Shown in pieces: positions 1-11,954 of a DNA stretch of 64,000 nt (within the stretch, counting starts at the first letter, position 1; every line of letters starts with the position of its first letter). The DNA is from Bubalus kerabau (Eukaryota > Chordata > Mammalia > Artiodactyla > Bovidae): the NCBI RefSeq assembly GCF_029407905.1, contig NC_073628.1, forward strand, positions 21,977,501 through 22,041,500. The letters run 5' to 3'. Below the pieces are notes generated by a model, which was given only the letters and a program-made list of their open reading frames with translations, did not search any database and was not told where the DNA came from. The position numbers were made by a program, and so were the translations under genes.

Positions 1-120
1 GTGACTCTGTGCAAATTACTGAACCTCTCTGAGTTTCCATTTCCTCATTTGAAACAGAGTGGCTGCTTCACAGGATGGGGAGGGACTTCGCTAGACCCAC
101 ACTCTGGACGTAATGAAATG
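1..120 (+). repeat. MIR SINE fragment
   Basis: Starts GTGACTCTGTGCAAATTACT and contains CCTCTCTGAGTTTCCATTTC, the MIR core in plus orientation. Confidence 0.75.
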
Positions 121-769
121 CCAGCTCCATCTTCAGGGCAGATGCAGAGGTCCCCTAGGCCTAAGCAGTACAGCTGATGCCACCCCGCCTGCGGTCCTTT
201 GCCCCCTTGACCAGAGTGACCCTGGTCATGGACCCAAGCAGCCCGAAAGTCCTGGAAGAGGCAGGGTGCAGCCGCACGCCCTGCACAGGCTGCCGCCTCT
301 GTTACCTCCTCGCAGACCCAGCCCAGTCTCTTCAGCTCTGGAGGGCTTGGAGGGCCCTTCACCTGCCTCCCTGTTATTTGTTGTCCCTGTTGTCTTGAGG
401 AACAGAAGAGAAATATTGTCTCCAGCCAGAGCTGCAGGAGGCAGACACCTCAAAAGGCAGTGGCTCGGGCAGCAATAATTGTCCTGATTGGAAGGTGTTT
501 TGCCGGGTTGCTGGGAAGCTTGGGGAAGTGCAGACGGGTTGCCGGAGCCAAGGGGGTCCAGCAAAACCCTGGGGGCTCGTGGTTTCCTTGAAGAATGGGC
601 TCTGGGCTCCACGCACCGGATTGCTGTTATTTCCTTCTGCCTGCAGCAAGCTCCCTGCTGGAGTGACTGATGCCCTCAGTTTCCCCCTGGCTCCCCACCC
701 ACCATCTCCCCAGCCTCACCTCAGTTATCTCAGGAGACAGAATCCTAGCCCCGCTCATAAATCTGCTCC
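121..769. other. Unique intronic sequence
   Basis: Moderately GC-rich, no recognised repeat. Overlapping short ORFs in several frames show no family resemblance. Confidence 0.6.
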
Positions 770-1000
770 CTGGATGCATATTTCCTGAGTGCCTGTGTAT
801 CGCCAAGTTATGTGCTAGGTGCTTGGGATGCACCAGGGAACAAAGCAGATCCCTGCACTGAGGAGACAGACTCTGAACAAAACATAATAAATAAGTAAAA
901 TATATAATCCTGCAGAGTGTCAGGTGATGGAAGGGCAACTATAGACAAAGCAAAGGGAGGCAGAGCAAGAGTGCTAGGGCAGGGCCCCCCAAGGGGAACC
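770..1000 (-). repeat. L2 LINE 3' fragment
   Basis: TTTCCTGAGTGCCTGTGTAT through AACAAAGCAG, GACAGACTCTGAACAAAACA and a ATAAATAAGTAAAATATAT stretch is the reverse complement of the L2 3' end. Confidence 0.6.
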
Positions 1001-1179
1001 TCCCACGAGGCTCTTCACCTTCCCCCCACCCCACCCAGGGACCAGCCCCCCAGCAAGTTTCCACTAAACCACCCCCAGCTGCTATTTCAGAGAAAGAGAG
1101 CTCCAACCTCCCCTAGACTCCTGTTCCCACGCCAACCAGCCAGGACAGCCCTCCCAGGTAGCTTACATTTCACAAAGAA

Positions 1180-1318
1180 CTTTTTTAATATATTTATTTA
1201 TTTGACTGTGCTGGGTCTTAGTTGCAGCATGTGGGATCTAGTTTCCTGACCAGGGATCAAACCTAGGCCCCCAGCACTGGGAGCATGGAGTCAGCCACTG
1301 GACCACCAGGGAAGTCTG
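1180..1318 (-). mobile_element. CHR SINE
   Basis: T-rich TATTTATTTATTTG start, then GGTCTTAGTTGCAGC, GACCAGGGATCAAAC (B box) and CCACCAGGGAAGTC, i.e. a tRNA-Glu-derived CHR element in reverse. Confidence 0.9.
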
Positions 1319-1380
1319 TACAAAGGACCTTTAACACGGAAAATCCCACTTATTCCTCTCCCAAGGACACTCGTGGCCAA

Positions 1381-1540
1381 GTGTGCCTATTCCCATTTTG
1401 TGGTTTAAGAAAACAGGGGCTCCAGGAGGTTAAGTAACAAAGATCAAGGTCACACAGGTCTGGGAAGTGGTGTTTCTCAAATGTGGCCAGAACGTGGATT
1501 TCCATCCTAGCTCTTGACTACCCTGCAGTGTGCCTCTCAC
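1381..1540 (-). repeat. MIR SINE
   Basis: CCCATTTTGTGGTTTAAGAA, GAGGTTAAGTAAC and GGTCACACAGG show the reversed MIR core. Confidence 0.75.
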
Positions 1541-1554
1541 TCTCTGATCTCATT

Positions 1555-1725
1555 CCACCCAGAACAATCCCATGAGCCAGGAATAATAAAGCCCATTTTG
1601 CTGACAGGAAACTAAGATTCAGAGAGTCTAAGTAACCTGCCTAAAGTCACACAGCGAAGCAAATGGCAGAGCCAGGACTTTTCCCCGATCCACCTCCGCT
1701 CCCAGGGCTCTCTCCCTGACCAGCA
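1555..1725 (-). repeat. MIR SINE
   Basis: CCCATTTTGCTGACAGGAAA, TAAGTAACCTGCC and GTCACACAGC match reversed MIR. This is a second copy close behind the previous one. Confidence 0.8.
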
Positions 1726-2379
1726 GATCCCACATTTAACATCAGCTTGTCCCCCCTTCCTCCAAGCCCTCCAAAGACAGACTTCAGTCCTCTTGGCCGC
1801 CAGACCTCAGCTCTCCTTGAAGTCCTTCATTCATTGCCTTCAGTCACCCCTATGAGCACTAAAAAGAAGAGAAAAGATAGATGGCAATAAGAATTGTATT
1901 CAACTATTTTACTTAAGTCATAATCATTCCTAATCTAAATTTGCAGGAATGTGTTACACAGTCTAATCGTTCACATATATTGTACTGCGGTTTCAATTTA
2001 GTGAAAAGTAAAAGCCATTGAGAAGGCAGAAATATGTTAAATGCATGTCTCCCCGATTACAGTCCTTCAGTTGATAGAGCACGGCCGGGTTTTTTGACTC
2101 AGGGGTAGTTGCTGTCTGCTCTGATTTGGGTGTATTTCCAGTAGCTCTGTTACGTACAGTTAAAGGCTCAGAAGTCCAGAGCAAGGTGAGGACCCTCCCT
2201 GCTGTGATGTCGGGGCAAGGGAAGGGCTGAGGGTTTGGACTCACTGCTCCTGATGGCACAATCCCCCTGCTGGGGTCTGCTAACCCTTCAGCCTTCACCC
2301 CCCAACTCCAACTCTCCCTCCAGCCCCGCTCCAGTCCAGACTGGACACGCTCTTTCTGACCTCCAGGCCTATGCATGGG
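1726..2379. other. Unique intronic sequence
   Basis: No repeat recognised. An AT-richer stretch at 1860-2050 is followed by pyrimidine-rich DNA. Confidence 0.55.
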
Positions 2380-2680
2380 CCACCTCCTGAGTCAGAAACA
2401 CCCTGCATCCCTGGCTTATCCGTCCATCTCCCTCTTGTCCCTTGGGTTTCAGCTTAGATGTGATGACCCCTGTGAACCTTCTCCAAGAACCACAGCATCC
2501 GGTGGTGACTCTCCTGCACACTGCCAAGACACCAGGCTCCTCACTGGAGCAGCCGTCACTCTCCGTTATAATCGTCCACAGTCCCTCCCCCTACACCACC
2601 AGCTCTTGTAGGTCTGTGACTCTGTCTTGTCCCTGAGCCTGGTCCCAGTAGGTGCTCAATGAACATTCACGGGGTGGACC
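2380..2680 (+). repeat. L2 LINE 3' end
   Basis: TCAGCTTAGATGTGATGACC, then CTCTTGTAGGTCTGTGACTC and a CCCAGTAGGTGCTCAATGAA ending follow the L2 3' UTR order. Confidence 0.75.
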
Positions 2681-2974
2681 AACAGCCCTGAGCATTTGCT
2701 CACTGATTTGTCCCCCTCTGACACTTTCAGAGCCCCAGCCACACATCTACCTGTGGGCTTCCGCATGAACTCAACAGGGTGTCTTCCTTGTATGACAGAG
2801 GGACCACAATGAGCCCCCAGCTGGTCAATGGCCAAAGGATGTGAAATCCAGGCTGGGCTCCCAGCTCCCAGCTTCCTGCTGCCCTGCCTTGTGATCGCCG
2901 CCTGTCTAGATGTGGACAGGACCGTAGTAAGGTCCTCAGGGCTCAGAAAAGGTGATGAGGCTTGACGTGGCATC

Positions 2975-3170
2975 GTAAAAACTGGCTTTGAGGCCAAAAG
3001 ACGTGAGTTCAGTTCCCACTTCTGCTACATACGTGGTGTGACTGAACAACTCATCCGATCCATCTCTGAACCTCTACTGTAAGGTTTGCAAGGGGGAGCG
3101 GGGGGACAGTTTTTTCTACCTGTCTCAAAGGGTTGTATAAAGATCCAGTGACCAGCAAGGTATGAGGGGG
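2975..3170 (+). repeat. MIR SINE
   Basis: GTGAGTTCAGTTCCCACTTC, GTGTGACTGAACAAC, CATCTCTGAACCTC and GGGTTGTATAAAGAT follow the MIR order. Confidence 0.7.
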
Positions 3171-4325
3171 GCTACCTCCTTCAAAGTGGCAGTGCTCATG
3201 TGAGCATAGAACCCACAAGACACCCCCCAACTCGTGTACAGCCAGGGGGTTCTCGGCAGGACAGCATTGTAACTTGACCGTGACTCCAGCTCCAGTCGGG
3301 TTACCTCGTTGCCCAGTTCCTCCATAAAGATTTAGACCAGAGAGGTGGCAGTCCTCAGCAGTGGGATGCTTATAGACTTGGGCTCTGGGTCCCTCACAAA
3401 CTGGGACATGGGGACGAGGGCACTCTCTGATTCGAGACCCTCAGTGCCTCTTCCCAGCCAAACATCCTGCTGTATTTTCCCAGACGTACACGGTCACGTG
3501 AGCTCATCCCTCACTTCCCGGCATGGACCGGAGGCCGCGGTGGGGAGGGATCCAGGGGCTGAGTGATGCTCTCCAACAGAGAGTTTGTTTTTAAAGAGAG
3601 GAAGTCAAGAATCATGTTCCTGTTCCAAGCTGCCGAGGGAATTGGGAAGGCAGACGGCCATTACTCAGGTTGGAATCCCGCCAGGCCTTATGATATCGTA
3701 TTTATTTGCCAAGAAAAACACCTTCCTGGCTTTTCTCAGTGAGGGGGAGCCAAGGCCCAACCAATAATGCTTTGTGCGGAAGGCTGAAGACACACAGACG
3801 GAGACGAGGGATAACAGCGCCCGTTTCATTTATAAAGGACGTTTAGCTAAATGGACGCCCACAGTTTGCCGAGCACTGCGGACAGGTGAACAGACAGCTT
3901 GAAGGGCTGGGCCCAGGCCCCTTCCTTCCCGTGAGCCTCCTTTGCCATTTGGCGTGAAGGTGGAAAATCAAGCAGCCTCCTACCCAGGCCTCTGGTTCCA
4001 AGCACTGATAAGAAAACAAGGCATCAAAGTGCATCCTGTGGATAAAAGTCCCCACATACTGTCTTGGTAAAGGTTCATTTCAAGAGCCATGCAAATGAGT
4101 GCAGTTATGTGATAGCCTATGCGTTGAGTTACTGTTACTGGGGTCCAGCCTGTTGGTTGTGAGATGTGCATGGAGCAGGCATCCAACCTGCGACAGTAAC
4201 TAAGTCATGATGAGGAAGGTCTTCCTCAGTCGTAACAAAACCCCTCCGGCTTCAGCTTAGGTTCAGTGGGACAGAAGGAGCGGAGCCGGTAGTACTGACA
4301 TCTGCTATTCTGAGCACCGTAGTAC
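3171..4325. other. Unique intronic sequence
   Basis: No repeat recognised with confidence. Short ORFs only. Confidence 0.55.
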
Positions 4326-4512
4326 TGCTGCTGCTGCTGCTAAGTCGCTTCAGTCGTGTCCGACTCTGTGCAACCCCATAGATGGCAGCCCACCAGGCTC
4401 CCCCGTCCCTGGGATTCTCTAGGCAAGAACACTGGAGTGGATTGCCATTTCCTTCTCCAATGCATAAAAGTGAAAAGTGAAAGTGAAGTCGCTCAGTCGT
4501 GTCCAACTCTTA
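4326..4512 (-). mobile_element. Bov-A2 SINE, truncated
   Basis: (CTG)n start followed by CTAAGTCGCTTCAGTCGTGT and GTGAAAAGTGAAAGTGAAGT: reversed Bov-A2 ending within its second monomer. Confidence 0.93.
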
Positions 4513-5324
4513 ACTAGAGGAGAGCAAACTTCCGTGCAGAAAATTTGAAAGAGCCACATTTCCTGTACTCTGCTGCCTGACCGGCAAGGCTGGACCAAAC
4601 CCATGATGGGAACTGAGCCAGAGAAACACGTGCAAAATGGGTTTTCAGGCCCCTGGGGTTCATGTGATGGAGAAGGAGGAAGTGGGTCATCTGAGAGTCC
4701 AGGAACATGAGTTTTGGCAAGCTCCAGGGTCAGTAGGAAGGAAAAGCATCAGCAGGAGTTGGCCAGACCATGTCGTCTTGTATCAGGTCTAGATCTGGGC
4801 AGCAGAGGGGTGGGAACCCCTACACCCGGGCCCTGGATGACTGGCTGGGAACACCCTCTCCCCAGTAGCTGGACTGTGCTCCCAGGACCTGTAGGTATTA
4901 TTTCTTTGCAGCGTGCAGCGGGTACCCTGACCCCCGCCAAGTTGTATTTCTCGAATTTCGCTCTCAAGGATGGCTTGGTGGCAGATATACCATCTCATTT
5001 TCCTGGAGGTCCTGAGGGGCAGCCACCAGATTGCACAAGCTGAATGTCAGCTACGTTAAACTAACACATTCACATCATTGAAAAAACCCTATTTACACAT
5101 AATAAACACAGGGACGGATGCCACAGAGGAAATAATGTAGTATTGATTAAAACAATGGCCTGTGATGCCTTCTGAAAGGCTGCAGTCACCAGCAGCTTCC
5201 TCAGTGCTCTGCTCACAGGCAGCTCCCTCCCTGAGGGCCTCGAGCTGTCACTCCCCAGATAGAGGAGAATGGGCATTTCCAACCCCCTCCCACCACCCCA
5301 GATCACAGGAGGCTACCCTCGTGG
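4513..5324. other. Unique intronic sequence
   Basis: Nothing recognised; no convincing ORF. Confidence 0.55.
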
Positions 5325-5550
5325 AGCCTTTGCAGCAGGCCAGGCACTGTACTCGGTGACGGATCTCTGTCTTTCCCCATAGCAGCTCCTCCAGTGGGTG
5401 GTATTATTATTTCCATTTTACAAAGAAGGAAGCAGAGGAGTTAAATGTCTTGCTGGGGACTGTGCAATTCATAAGTGGTGGGGCTGGGATTTGAAGCTGG
5501 GCCCGCCTGAGTCCACAGCACGCCCTACCAGCACTATGTTAGCTCTCTGT
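5325..5550 (-). repeat. MIR SINE
   Basis: GGTATTATTATTTCCATTTT, ACAAAGAAGGAAGCAGAGG and GGGCTGGGATTTGAAGCTGG match reversed MIR. Confidence 0.8.
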
Positions 5551-6139
5551 GTGTTGGTTTGATATCTAAGACGAGGGTGAGAGAGAGGCCCCTTGTGTTA
5601 GGCCGTGCACTAGGTGACGGGGGTCTGGGCGAGATTTTTATCAATTGATTTGATGATGCTGGAGTTGGGACAGTGTGGGGTGGTAGGGGGAAGGCTCTGT
5701 GAGCAGCTCGGCCATGGCCATGATCCTTGCTGTCTTGCGCTGGGAAGAAGGCTTACAGTTTTAGCAGATCTGGGGATTTTGGAATCTCAGAAATGGAAAA
5801 ACTCATTTTAGAAAGATAACTCGTTGCCTGGGGCAGCTGGCAAGCCAAGAGCAGAAGCATACTGTCCCTGGTAACCACGCCGCCCCCTCGATTCCGCAGG
5901 AGTCCACAGCCAGCGGAGGACAGCAGGAGGGTCTGCAACCAGGTCGCTGGTCAGATGGAGGAGGTGCCCTCTGAGAGCGCACGGGAGATGGAGGGCCAGG
6001 GGAGCAGGCCAAACGTGGCGGGGTTACTTTCCATGATGAGGAGTAGCTGGTTTGAGGCAACTGAGGACGGGAGGGTCTGATGGCCAAAAATAGACAGCAG
6101 AATCCACCCCACCCTACCCTAACCCGGCAGGAATCAGAA

Positions 6140-6275
6140 GCTCTTCTCTGCGCTGTGTGACTTTGGGGGAGTTGCTTGAGCCGTTTGAGCCTCAGACCAG
6201 GAATAGGGATGGTCCTACTTCTGTGTCAATGTTGCAAAGACTTAATAAGAAAATGAGTGTGCAGCGCTCAGGAGG
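6140..6275 (+). repeat. MIR SINE
   Basis: GCTGTGTGACTTTGGGGGAG and GAGCCTCAGACCAGGAATAG match MIR plus. Confidence 0.65.
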
Positions 6276-6754
6276 CGTTGGTCCAGCGAGCGGTCAGCTC
6301 TCAGTGGACCTGAGTGCAGAAGGGATACACAGTCCTCTGGGGACCCAGGAGGACCCCCTGCATCCATCTCCCCCCTGACCTGGAGCTGAGGGTGTCTGCC
6401 TACCCCTCAGCCGGCCCTGCCCAGCAGCTGGATTCAAAAGGTAAATGGGTAGATTCTGCATCTGCTGAAATCCTTGCTTTGCAGGGTTTCTCTTTCTTCC
6501 ACTGTTGCAGGGATTTCCACTAAACCCTCTAACCATATCTGGATTATTGCTTCCAGCAGCATCAGGGGAGCACGTTCTGATACCAACTCGTACAGGCAAA
6601 ATGCGGAATGCAGAAACACAAACGGGCTCAGGGAGGCTGGTGAAGGTGCCCACTGGGGCTGCTGGCAAAACTCAGCAACCAGGCAACAGCGCAGCCTCGG
6701 AGGGGGCAGTGGTGGGAGGGGGACCCTGGTCCAACACAAGCAAGGAGGTCACTG

Positions 6755-6850
6755 GAGTTCACCCCCTTTTGGAGAGGTGAGAAACCTGGTGTTCAGAGAG
6801 GTTCAGTGATTTGGTCAAGATCACCCCATAAGGCCAGACCAGGTCCAAAT
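6755..6850 (-). repeat. MIR fragment
   Basis: TTCAGAGAGGTTCAGTGATT, GGTCAAGATCACCCC: reversed MIR core. Confidence 0.6.
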
Positions 6851-6864
6851 AAAGGGGAGGATCC

Positions 6865-7000
6865 TGGCTTGGAATCAGATAGACTTGGGTTCCAGCCTTC
6901 CTGCCATTTTGCTGTGTGATCTTGGGCAGGTTGAGTAACCCCGACAAGTCTGTTTCCTCTTCAGTGAAATGAGACTATGAGAACCTGCCGCATAGACCGG
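6865..7000 (+). repeat. MIR SINE
   Basis: TTGGAATCAGATAGACTTGG, GTGTGATCTTGGGCAGGTTG and CTTCAGTGAAATGAGAC: MIR plus. Together with the previous reversed copy it forms an inverted MIR pair. Confidence 0.8.
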
Positions 7001-7317
7001 GGGGCCACCTCTCCCCATCTCCCCTGTCCCTCCTTATTCTCAGGATGCTAAGGAAGAAGCAGTGAGTGAAAACAGTGTTCTAAATGTGCAGAGAGACTGG
7101 GCTAGGGGGATGCCTTCCTGGGCTGCCAGCGTCCCAGGCCCCAAACTCCTATGGGTTGTTTCTCTTGGAGAAGAGGAAGACCATCTGCTCAACTTCTGAG
7201 TCGTCAGTTGGAGGAGGGATTTGTCTTATTCTCTGTGGCCTTGTGGGACAAACAAGTCATAGTTGCAGGGCAGTAGAGGATATTTAAGCTAAATAGAAAC
7301 GAATTTTAAATTATTTT

Positions 7318-7538
7318 GTGTGTGTGCTTAGTCGCTCTGTTATGTTCAGCTCTGCGACCCCATAGACTGTAGCCCGCCAGGCTCCTCTGTCCATTGGATT
7401 TTCCAGGCAGGACTACTGGAGGGGGTTGCTATTTCCTATTCCAGAGGATCATCCCAACCCAGGGATTGAACCCCATGTCTCTTGCGTCTCCTGCATTGTC
7501 AGGCAGGTTCTTCACCACTAGCGCCACCTGGGAAAAGG
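7318..7538 (-). mobile_element. Bov-tA SINE
   Basis: TTAGTCGCTCTGTTATGTTC, CAGGCTCCTCTGTCCATTGG, and a tRNA-like head ending CCACTAGCGCCACCTGGG: reversed Bov-tA. Confidence 0.93.
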
Positions 7539-8189
7539 AAAAGCACAGCCCTGTGAGGTAATGAGCTCCCTGTCACTAGAAGAATCCAAGGAGGGTACCA
7601 TGTGACTACTTCTCAGAGATGCTGTAGAGGGGATGCTGAGAGGGTGCACCTGAGTGATTTCAAAGGCAAGGAGTAATCACTAGGTTTCTTGGCCAGTTAC
7701 TCTCCCTGAAGGGAAGGATGAAGTCCAGAACAGAGGAAGGACAGCCAGTTTCTAGAATGTTGGTCTCCAGAAAGGTTCCCCCACCCTGGGTATTGGACCC
7801 CCACTGATCAACAGGTGGCCCAGACCTTCCTTGGATTCTTCCCTCTGCCCCCTGCCATCGACCTGAGTGCAGAAATCTAGTGACTGAATTTGTTTTAGGT
7901 GACATTTTGATGAATTTAGACCCAAACTCACTCATCTTATTGATCCTACAGAAAACGTTCATCCTTTAAAGACCACCCAACTGCATACTTAATCCACGTG
8001 CCATAGTCCAGGTCGATACGAAATGCTGCTGAGACAAATGCATTGCAAGCCCTTTATTGAAAGAAGGTTTTGCAACATTCAGGTCACTCTCCACTCCAGC
8101 CAGCAGGACCTCCCTGACACGTGGGGACATGCCGAGTGGCAGTCAGCAGAAGTCACAATTTCTAAGCCCACTAGGCTGCTGGCTGCTGA
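7539..8189. other. Unique intronic sequence
   Basis: No repeat recognised. Confidence 0.5.
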
Positions 8190-8345
8190 CGGCTATGGGA
8201 CTGGGACCCAGCATTTATCCACCCTGGGCCTTAGTTCTCCCCTCTGAGAAATGGGAGACTAACAGAGCCCTCACCAATTGTGGGTGGAGTAATTGACACA
8301 GCTGTGCATCATGGTGCCCAGCATAAAGAATGGTTCACTAAGCCT
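8190..8345 (+). repeat. MIR SINE, 3' part
   Basis: GGGCCTTAGTTCTCCCCTCT, GAGAAATGGGAGACTAACAG and GTGCCCAGCATAAAGAATGG match MIR plus. Confidence 0.65.
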
Positions 8346-8664
8346 AGTGCCTGTCCTCCAACTTACGTCCCAACACAGAAAACTTCACCTGTGGCTCAGA
8401 AGTCTCCTGAACTTCAGCTGATTAAAAAGTCCCCAGAAACAAAGCAGAAGGAAGAGAAGGAAAAAAGTAGCAAGCGCCCATGTACGTGTGCACCTACCCT
8501 CAGAGCAGCGGCCACACTGGCCCTGGCCACACTCAGGCCCAGGGGTGGTGCCTGACACATACCCCCCTCCCAGGGTGAGGTCAGCTCTATGGATAGCGTT
8601 CTGCAGGTGGTGATGCTGAGGCCCAGAGACTCGTCCAAATGATATGTCACTTCCTACCCCTAAG

Positions 8665-8795
8665 TGATGTGTCTTCAATGTAAGCTCAGGAGGGCAAGTC
8701 TTGTCTGTCCCTTCACCATATCCATAGCAAGCAGAACCAACTCAGAATGAACACTCAACAAATATGGAAGAAATGAATGAGTGAATGAAAAACAG
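8665..8795 (+). repeat. L2 LINE 3' end
   Basis: AATGTAAGCTCAGGAGGGCA, GTCTTGTCTGTCCC and GAACACTCAACAAATATGG with a GAATGA tail: typical L2 terminus. Confidence 0.75.
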
Positions 8796-9004
8796 AATTG
8801 AAGATGAAAACCTGAACAATTTGAAACTTAACCACATAAGGCTGACCCTCATCAGGGGCTGATTCAGGCACATTTCTGAAAAAGGAAGGGCCAGTGAAGG
8901 ACAAAGAAATGCAGAGTCCTGTTCCCAAATCATCAGATAGTCTCAGATCTGAACCCCACCCCCAGTCCTCCAAGACATAAGGGTAGATCGTCCCAGCCTA
9001 TTAA

Positions 9005-9135
9005 GTCACTCATCATGTGTGTTTACTGAGTGCCTTCTATGTGCCAGACTCTACACTTAGGTAGCAGATTTGCAAAGGTCAGTAAAGGTGGTCCCCACCT
9101 CAGTGTCAACACGGGCAGCGCAAAAGATAACAAAT
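9005..9135 (-). repeat. L2 LINE 3' fragment
   Basis: TGTTTACTGAGTGCCTTCTA and TGTGCCAGACTCTACACTTA: reversed L2 terminus. Confidence 0.55.
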
Positions 9136-9469
9136 CAATGTTGCAATCACAGGAAGCTTCATAGCTGCAGTGCTTGCAAGGCACAGGGGTGCCCAGGGCA
9201 GGGGTGCCCAGCTGCATGGATGGGTGAGAGAGGGCCACATGGAGAGGGAGTTTCCTCGGGGGTAGGGGAATGAACCATGGGCAGGATGGGATGAATGCTT
9301 GAGGGGAATGCAGGAATCCCTGCTGGAAGGAACAGTGAGGTCCAAAAACTGGAATCAGAACCAGTCTTCGTGACTAGTCCTGTGGAAGGGCAGAGGGCAG
9401 GTCAGGAAACAAGACTGGGAGGGACGCAGGGGAGAGCATCCTCCCCCTCAATCCAGGACTGAAGGACAC

Positions 9470-9600
9470 AGCCCTGTGCCCCGTGGCTCTGGGCAGATCC
9501 CCTCACTCCTCTGAGTGTTGGTTTCCTCCTCCATGCAAGGTTGAAGGGTGTGATTTCTAAGTTCCCTTCTGGTTCTAACATTCTATGACATTTCTGACTA
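9470..9600 (+). repeat. MIR fragment, diverged
   Basis: GCTCTGGGCAGATCCCCTCA, CTCTGAGTGTTGGTTTCCTC match MIR plus weakly. Confidence 0.5.
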
Positions 9601-10095
9601 ATGCACAAAATCAAATATGTACACAAGACCAGAGGCATAAGAGAATACACAAAAAAAACGTGGATTAATCTAGAACAAACAGAGTAAGAACTGAATGGCA
9701 AACCTGTTAAACCTGTGGCATCACCCAGCCTCAAGTCCTACTTCCCAGAGCCCTGTGGTCCCTCACCAGCCCTCAAGGAAAGGGAGGCTCCCAGTTGTCC
9801 CCTGGGAAGTCTCACCAAGTACTCTAAACACCCCCAGTTGACAGCACAGCAAAAGCAGTCAGAAGGGTCTCCCTGCCTTCATTTTGGGCCAGGGGCAGAC
9901 ACTGAAAGTACTCCTCAGCCCACAGAGCTTCCAAGACTTAGAAGAAATGCCCTGGTCAAGAGTGGTGGGAATCCTTCACAGCCCCCAGTTCCCTGTCAGC
10001 ATCATTTCCAAGCTACAGTCTCCAAGGAAGGGGAGGTCTTCAGACCCAACAACTGCTAAATCCAGAGGGCTTTTCAGAGTCCTTTTGGTAAGAGG

Positions 10096-10418
10096 CCAGG
10101 CTTCCCTGATAGCTCAGTTGGTAAAGAATCCACCTGCAATGCAAGAGACCCCAGTTCGATTTCTGGGTCAGGAAGATCCACTGGAGAAGAGACAGGCTAT
10201 CCACACCAGTATTCTTGGGCTTCCCTGGTGGCTCCAGCTGGTAAAGAATCTGCCTGCAATGCAGGATACCTGGGTTCGATGCCTAGATTGGGAAGATCCC
10301 CTGGATAAGGGAAAGGCTACCCACTCCAGTATTCTGGCCTGGAGAATTCCATGGACTGTATAGACCATGGGGTCACACAGAGTTGGACATGACTGAGCAA
10401 CTTTCACTTTCACTTATT
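10096..10418 (+). mobile_element. Bov-tA3 SINE (two tRNA-like heads)
   Basis: Two GGCTTCCCTG-type heads (near 10102 and 10218), each followed by a GGTAAAGAATC box, then ACTCCAGTATTCTGGCCTGG and a CACTTTCACTT end. Confidence 0.93.
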
Positions 10419-10439
10419 AGTTTGAGAGAGGGTAGCACC

Positions 10440-10713
10440 TGGAGAAGGCAATGGCACCCCACTCCAATACTCTTGCCTGGAAAATCCCATGGATGGAGGA
10501 GCCTGATGGGCTGCAGTCCATGGGGTCGCTAGGAGTCGGACATGACTGAGCGACTTCACTTTCACTTTTCACTTTCATGCATTGGAGAAGGAAATGGCAA
10601 CCCACTCCAGTGTTCTTGACTGGAGAATCCCAGGGATGGGGGAGCCTGGTGGGCTGCCATCTATGGGGTCGCACAGAGTCGGACACGACTGAAGCGACTT
10701 AGCAGCAGCAGCA
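10440..10713 (+). mobile_element. Bov-A2 SINE, full length
   Basis: GGAGAAGGCAATGGCACCCC start, internal CACTTTCATGCATTGGAGAA joining the two monomers, and GCGACTTAGCAGCAGCAG end. Confidence 0.96.
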
Positions 10714-10788
10714 GCACCAGCCTCTTTGACAATACATGAAAGCCACAGTTTTCTCCCCCAGAAAAATGCCTACCTATGCTTCAGGGGC

Positions 10789-11056
10789 GGAGAAGGCAAT
10801 GGCACCCCACTCCAGTACTCTTGCCTGGAAAATCCCATGGATGGAGGAGCCTGTTAGGCTACAGTCCATGGGGTCGATAACAGTCAGACACGACTAAGCG
10901 ACTTCACTTTCACTTTTCACTCTCATGCATTGGAGAAGGAAATGGCAACTCACTCCAGTATTCTTGCCTGGAGAATCCCAGGGATGGTGGAGCCTGGTGG
11001 GCGCCATCTATGGGGTCGCACAGAGTCGGACACGACTGAAGCGACTTAGCAGCAGC
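10789..11056 (+). mobile_element. Bov-A2 SINE with exact TSD
   Basis: Same structure as the copy 76 bp upstream. A 13-bp exact TSD ATGCTTCAGGGGC lies at 10776-10788 and 11057-11069, which fixes the ends. Confidence 0.98.
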
Positions 11057-11099
11057 ATGCTTCAGGGGCATGTTGTTTGCTGGGGGTGAGGGGGCTGTT

Positions 11100-11282
11100 T
11101 TAAAATTCACTCATTTATTTGGCTTCACCGGGTCTTAGTTGCGGCACATGGGATCTTGAGCTGTGGCGTGCAGACTCTTAGTTGCGGCATGTGGGATCTG
11201 GTTCCCTGACCAGGCGGTGAACCCAGGCCCCCCTGCATTGGGAGTGCAGAGTCTTAGCCACTGAACCACCAGGGAAGTCCCT
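11100..11282 (-). mobile_element. CHR SINE
   Basis: CATTTATTTGGCTTCACCGG start, two TTAGTTGCGGCA motifs, and CCACCAGGGAAGTCCC end: reversed CHR. Confidence 0.93.
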
Positions 11283-11374
11283 ATGCCTCAGTTTTATATA
11301 CAGATTCAGAAGAGTGTAAGAACCCCTGAGGGAAGTCCCCTTGAGGTCCTCAGACCCCAGGTTAAGTCCCCTGC

Positions 11375-11480
11375 CTTAGTTCAAACTCTCTATTTTGCAA
11401 ATGAGAACCCTGAGACCCAGAAAGAGTAGGTGACTTACCCAAAGTCACCCAGCTAGTTAGAGCCAGATCCCTAGGAAAAT
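11375..11480 (-). repeat. MIR fragment
   Basis: ATTTTGCAAATGAGAACCCT and GTCACCCAGCTAGTTAGAG: reversed MIR. Confidence 0.75.
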
Positions 11481-11954
11481 GGGGCTAGTATCTGCCTCAA
11501 GCAGGGGCAGCTCCCGGCAGGACACATCATCGCTGGTGCCTGACCCAGAGCCAGGCTCCTAGCAGAGGGCAGGGCCAAACTCTGGCCAGGAACAGAGAAG
11601 AAGGGACCACCAGGCCCCCACTGACAGGTGCTCTCCTCTGGGAACTGGCCGGTCCCCAGAGCTTTCAGCTTCTGCTGCCTCTCTGTCTGTGGTCTCCCCA
11701 CAGCCAGGAGAAGGGACTCGAGCTCCCTGGCTCCGCACCCTCCAAGTACAGCAAGTGTAACACACGGGCAGGCTCCACTCCACTCCGCACACAGAATGCT
11801 CCTTAGGCCAAACCGGGAGAACTGTGCCTCCTTACTGGTGTTCACAGGGCAGCCAACATCCCCTCATGGTGTGAGCAGGAGATCTGGGCTTGGGAGTGCT
11901 AATTATGCTATAGGAATTAAGGGTTCAGGGGGGCAGGATTTACGAGAACTCAGG

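Noticed and set aside
10096..10300. tRNA genes
   Set aside because: A/B-box-like sequences belong to tRNA-derived SINE heads (Bov-tA, CHR) and do not fold as intact tRNAs.
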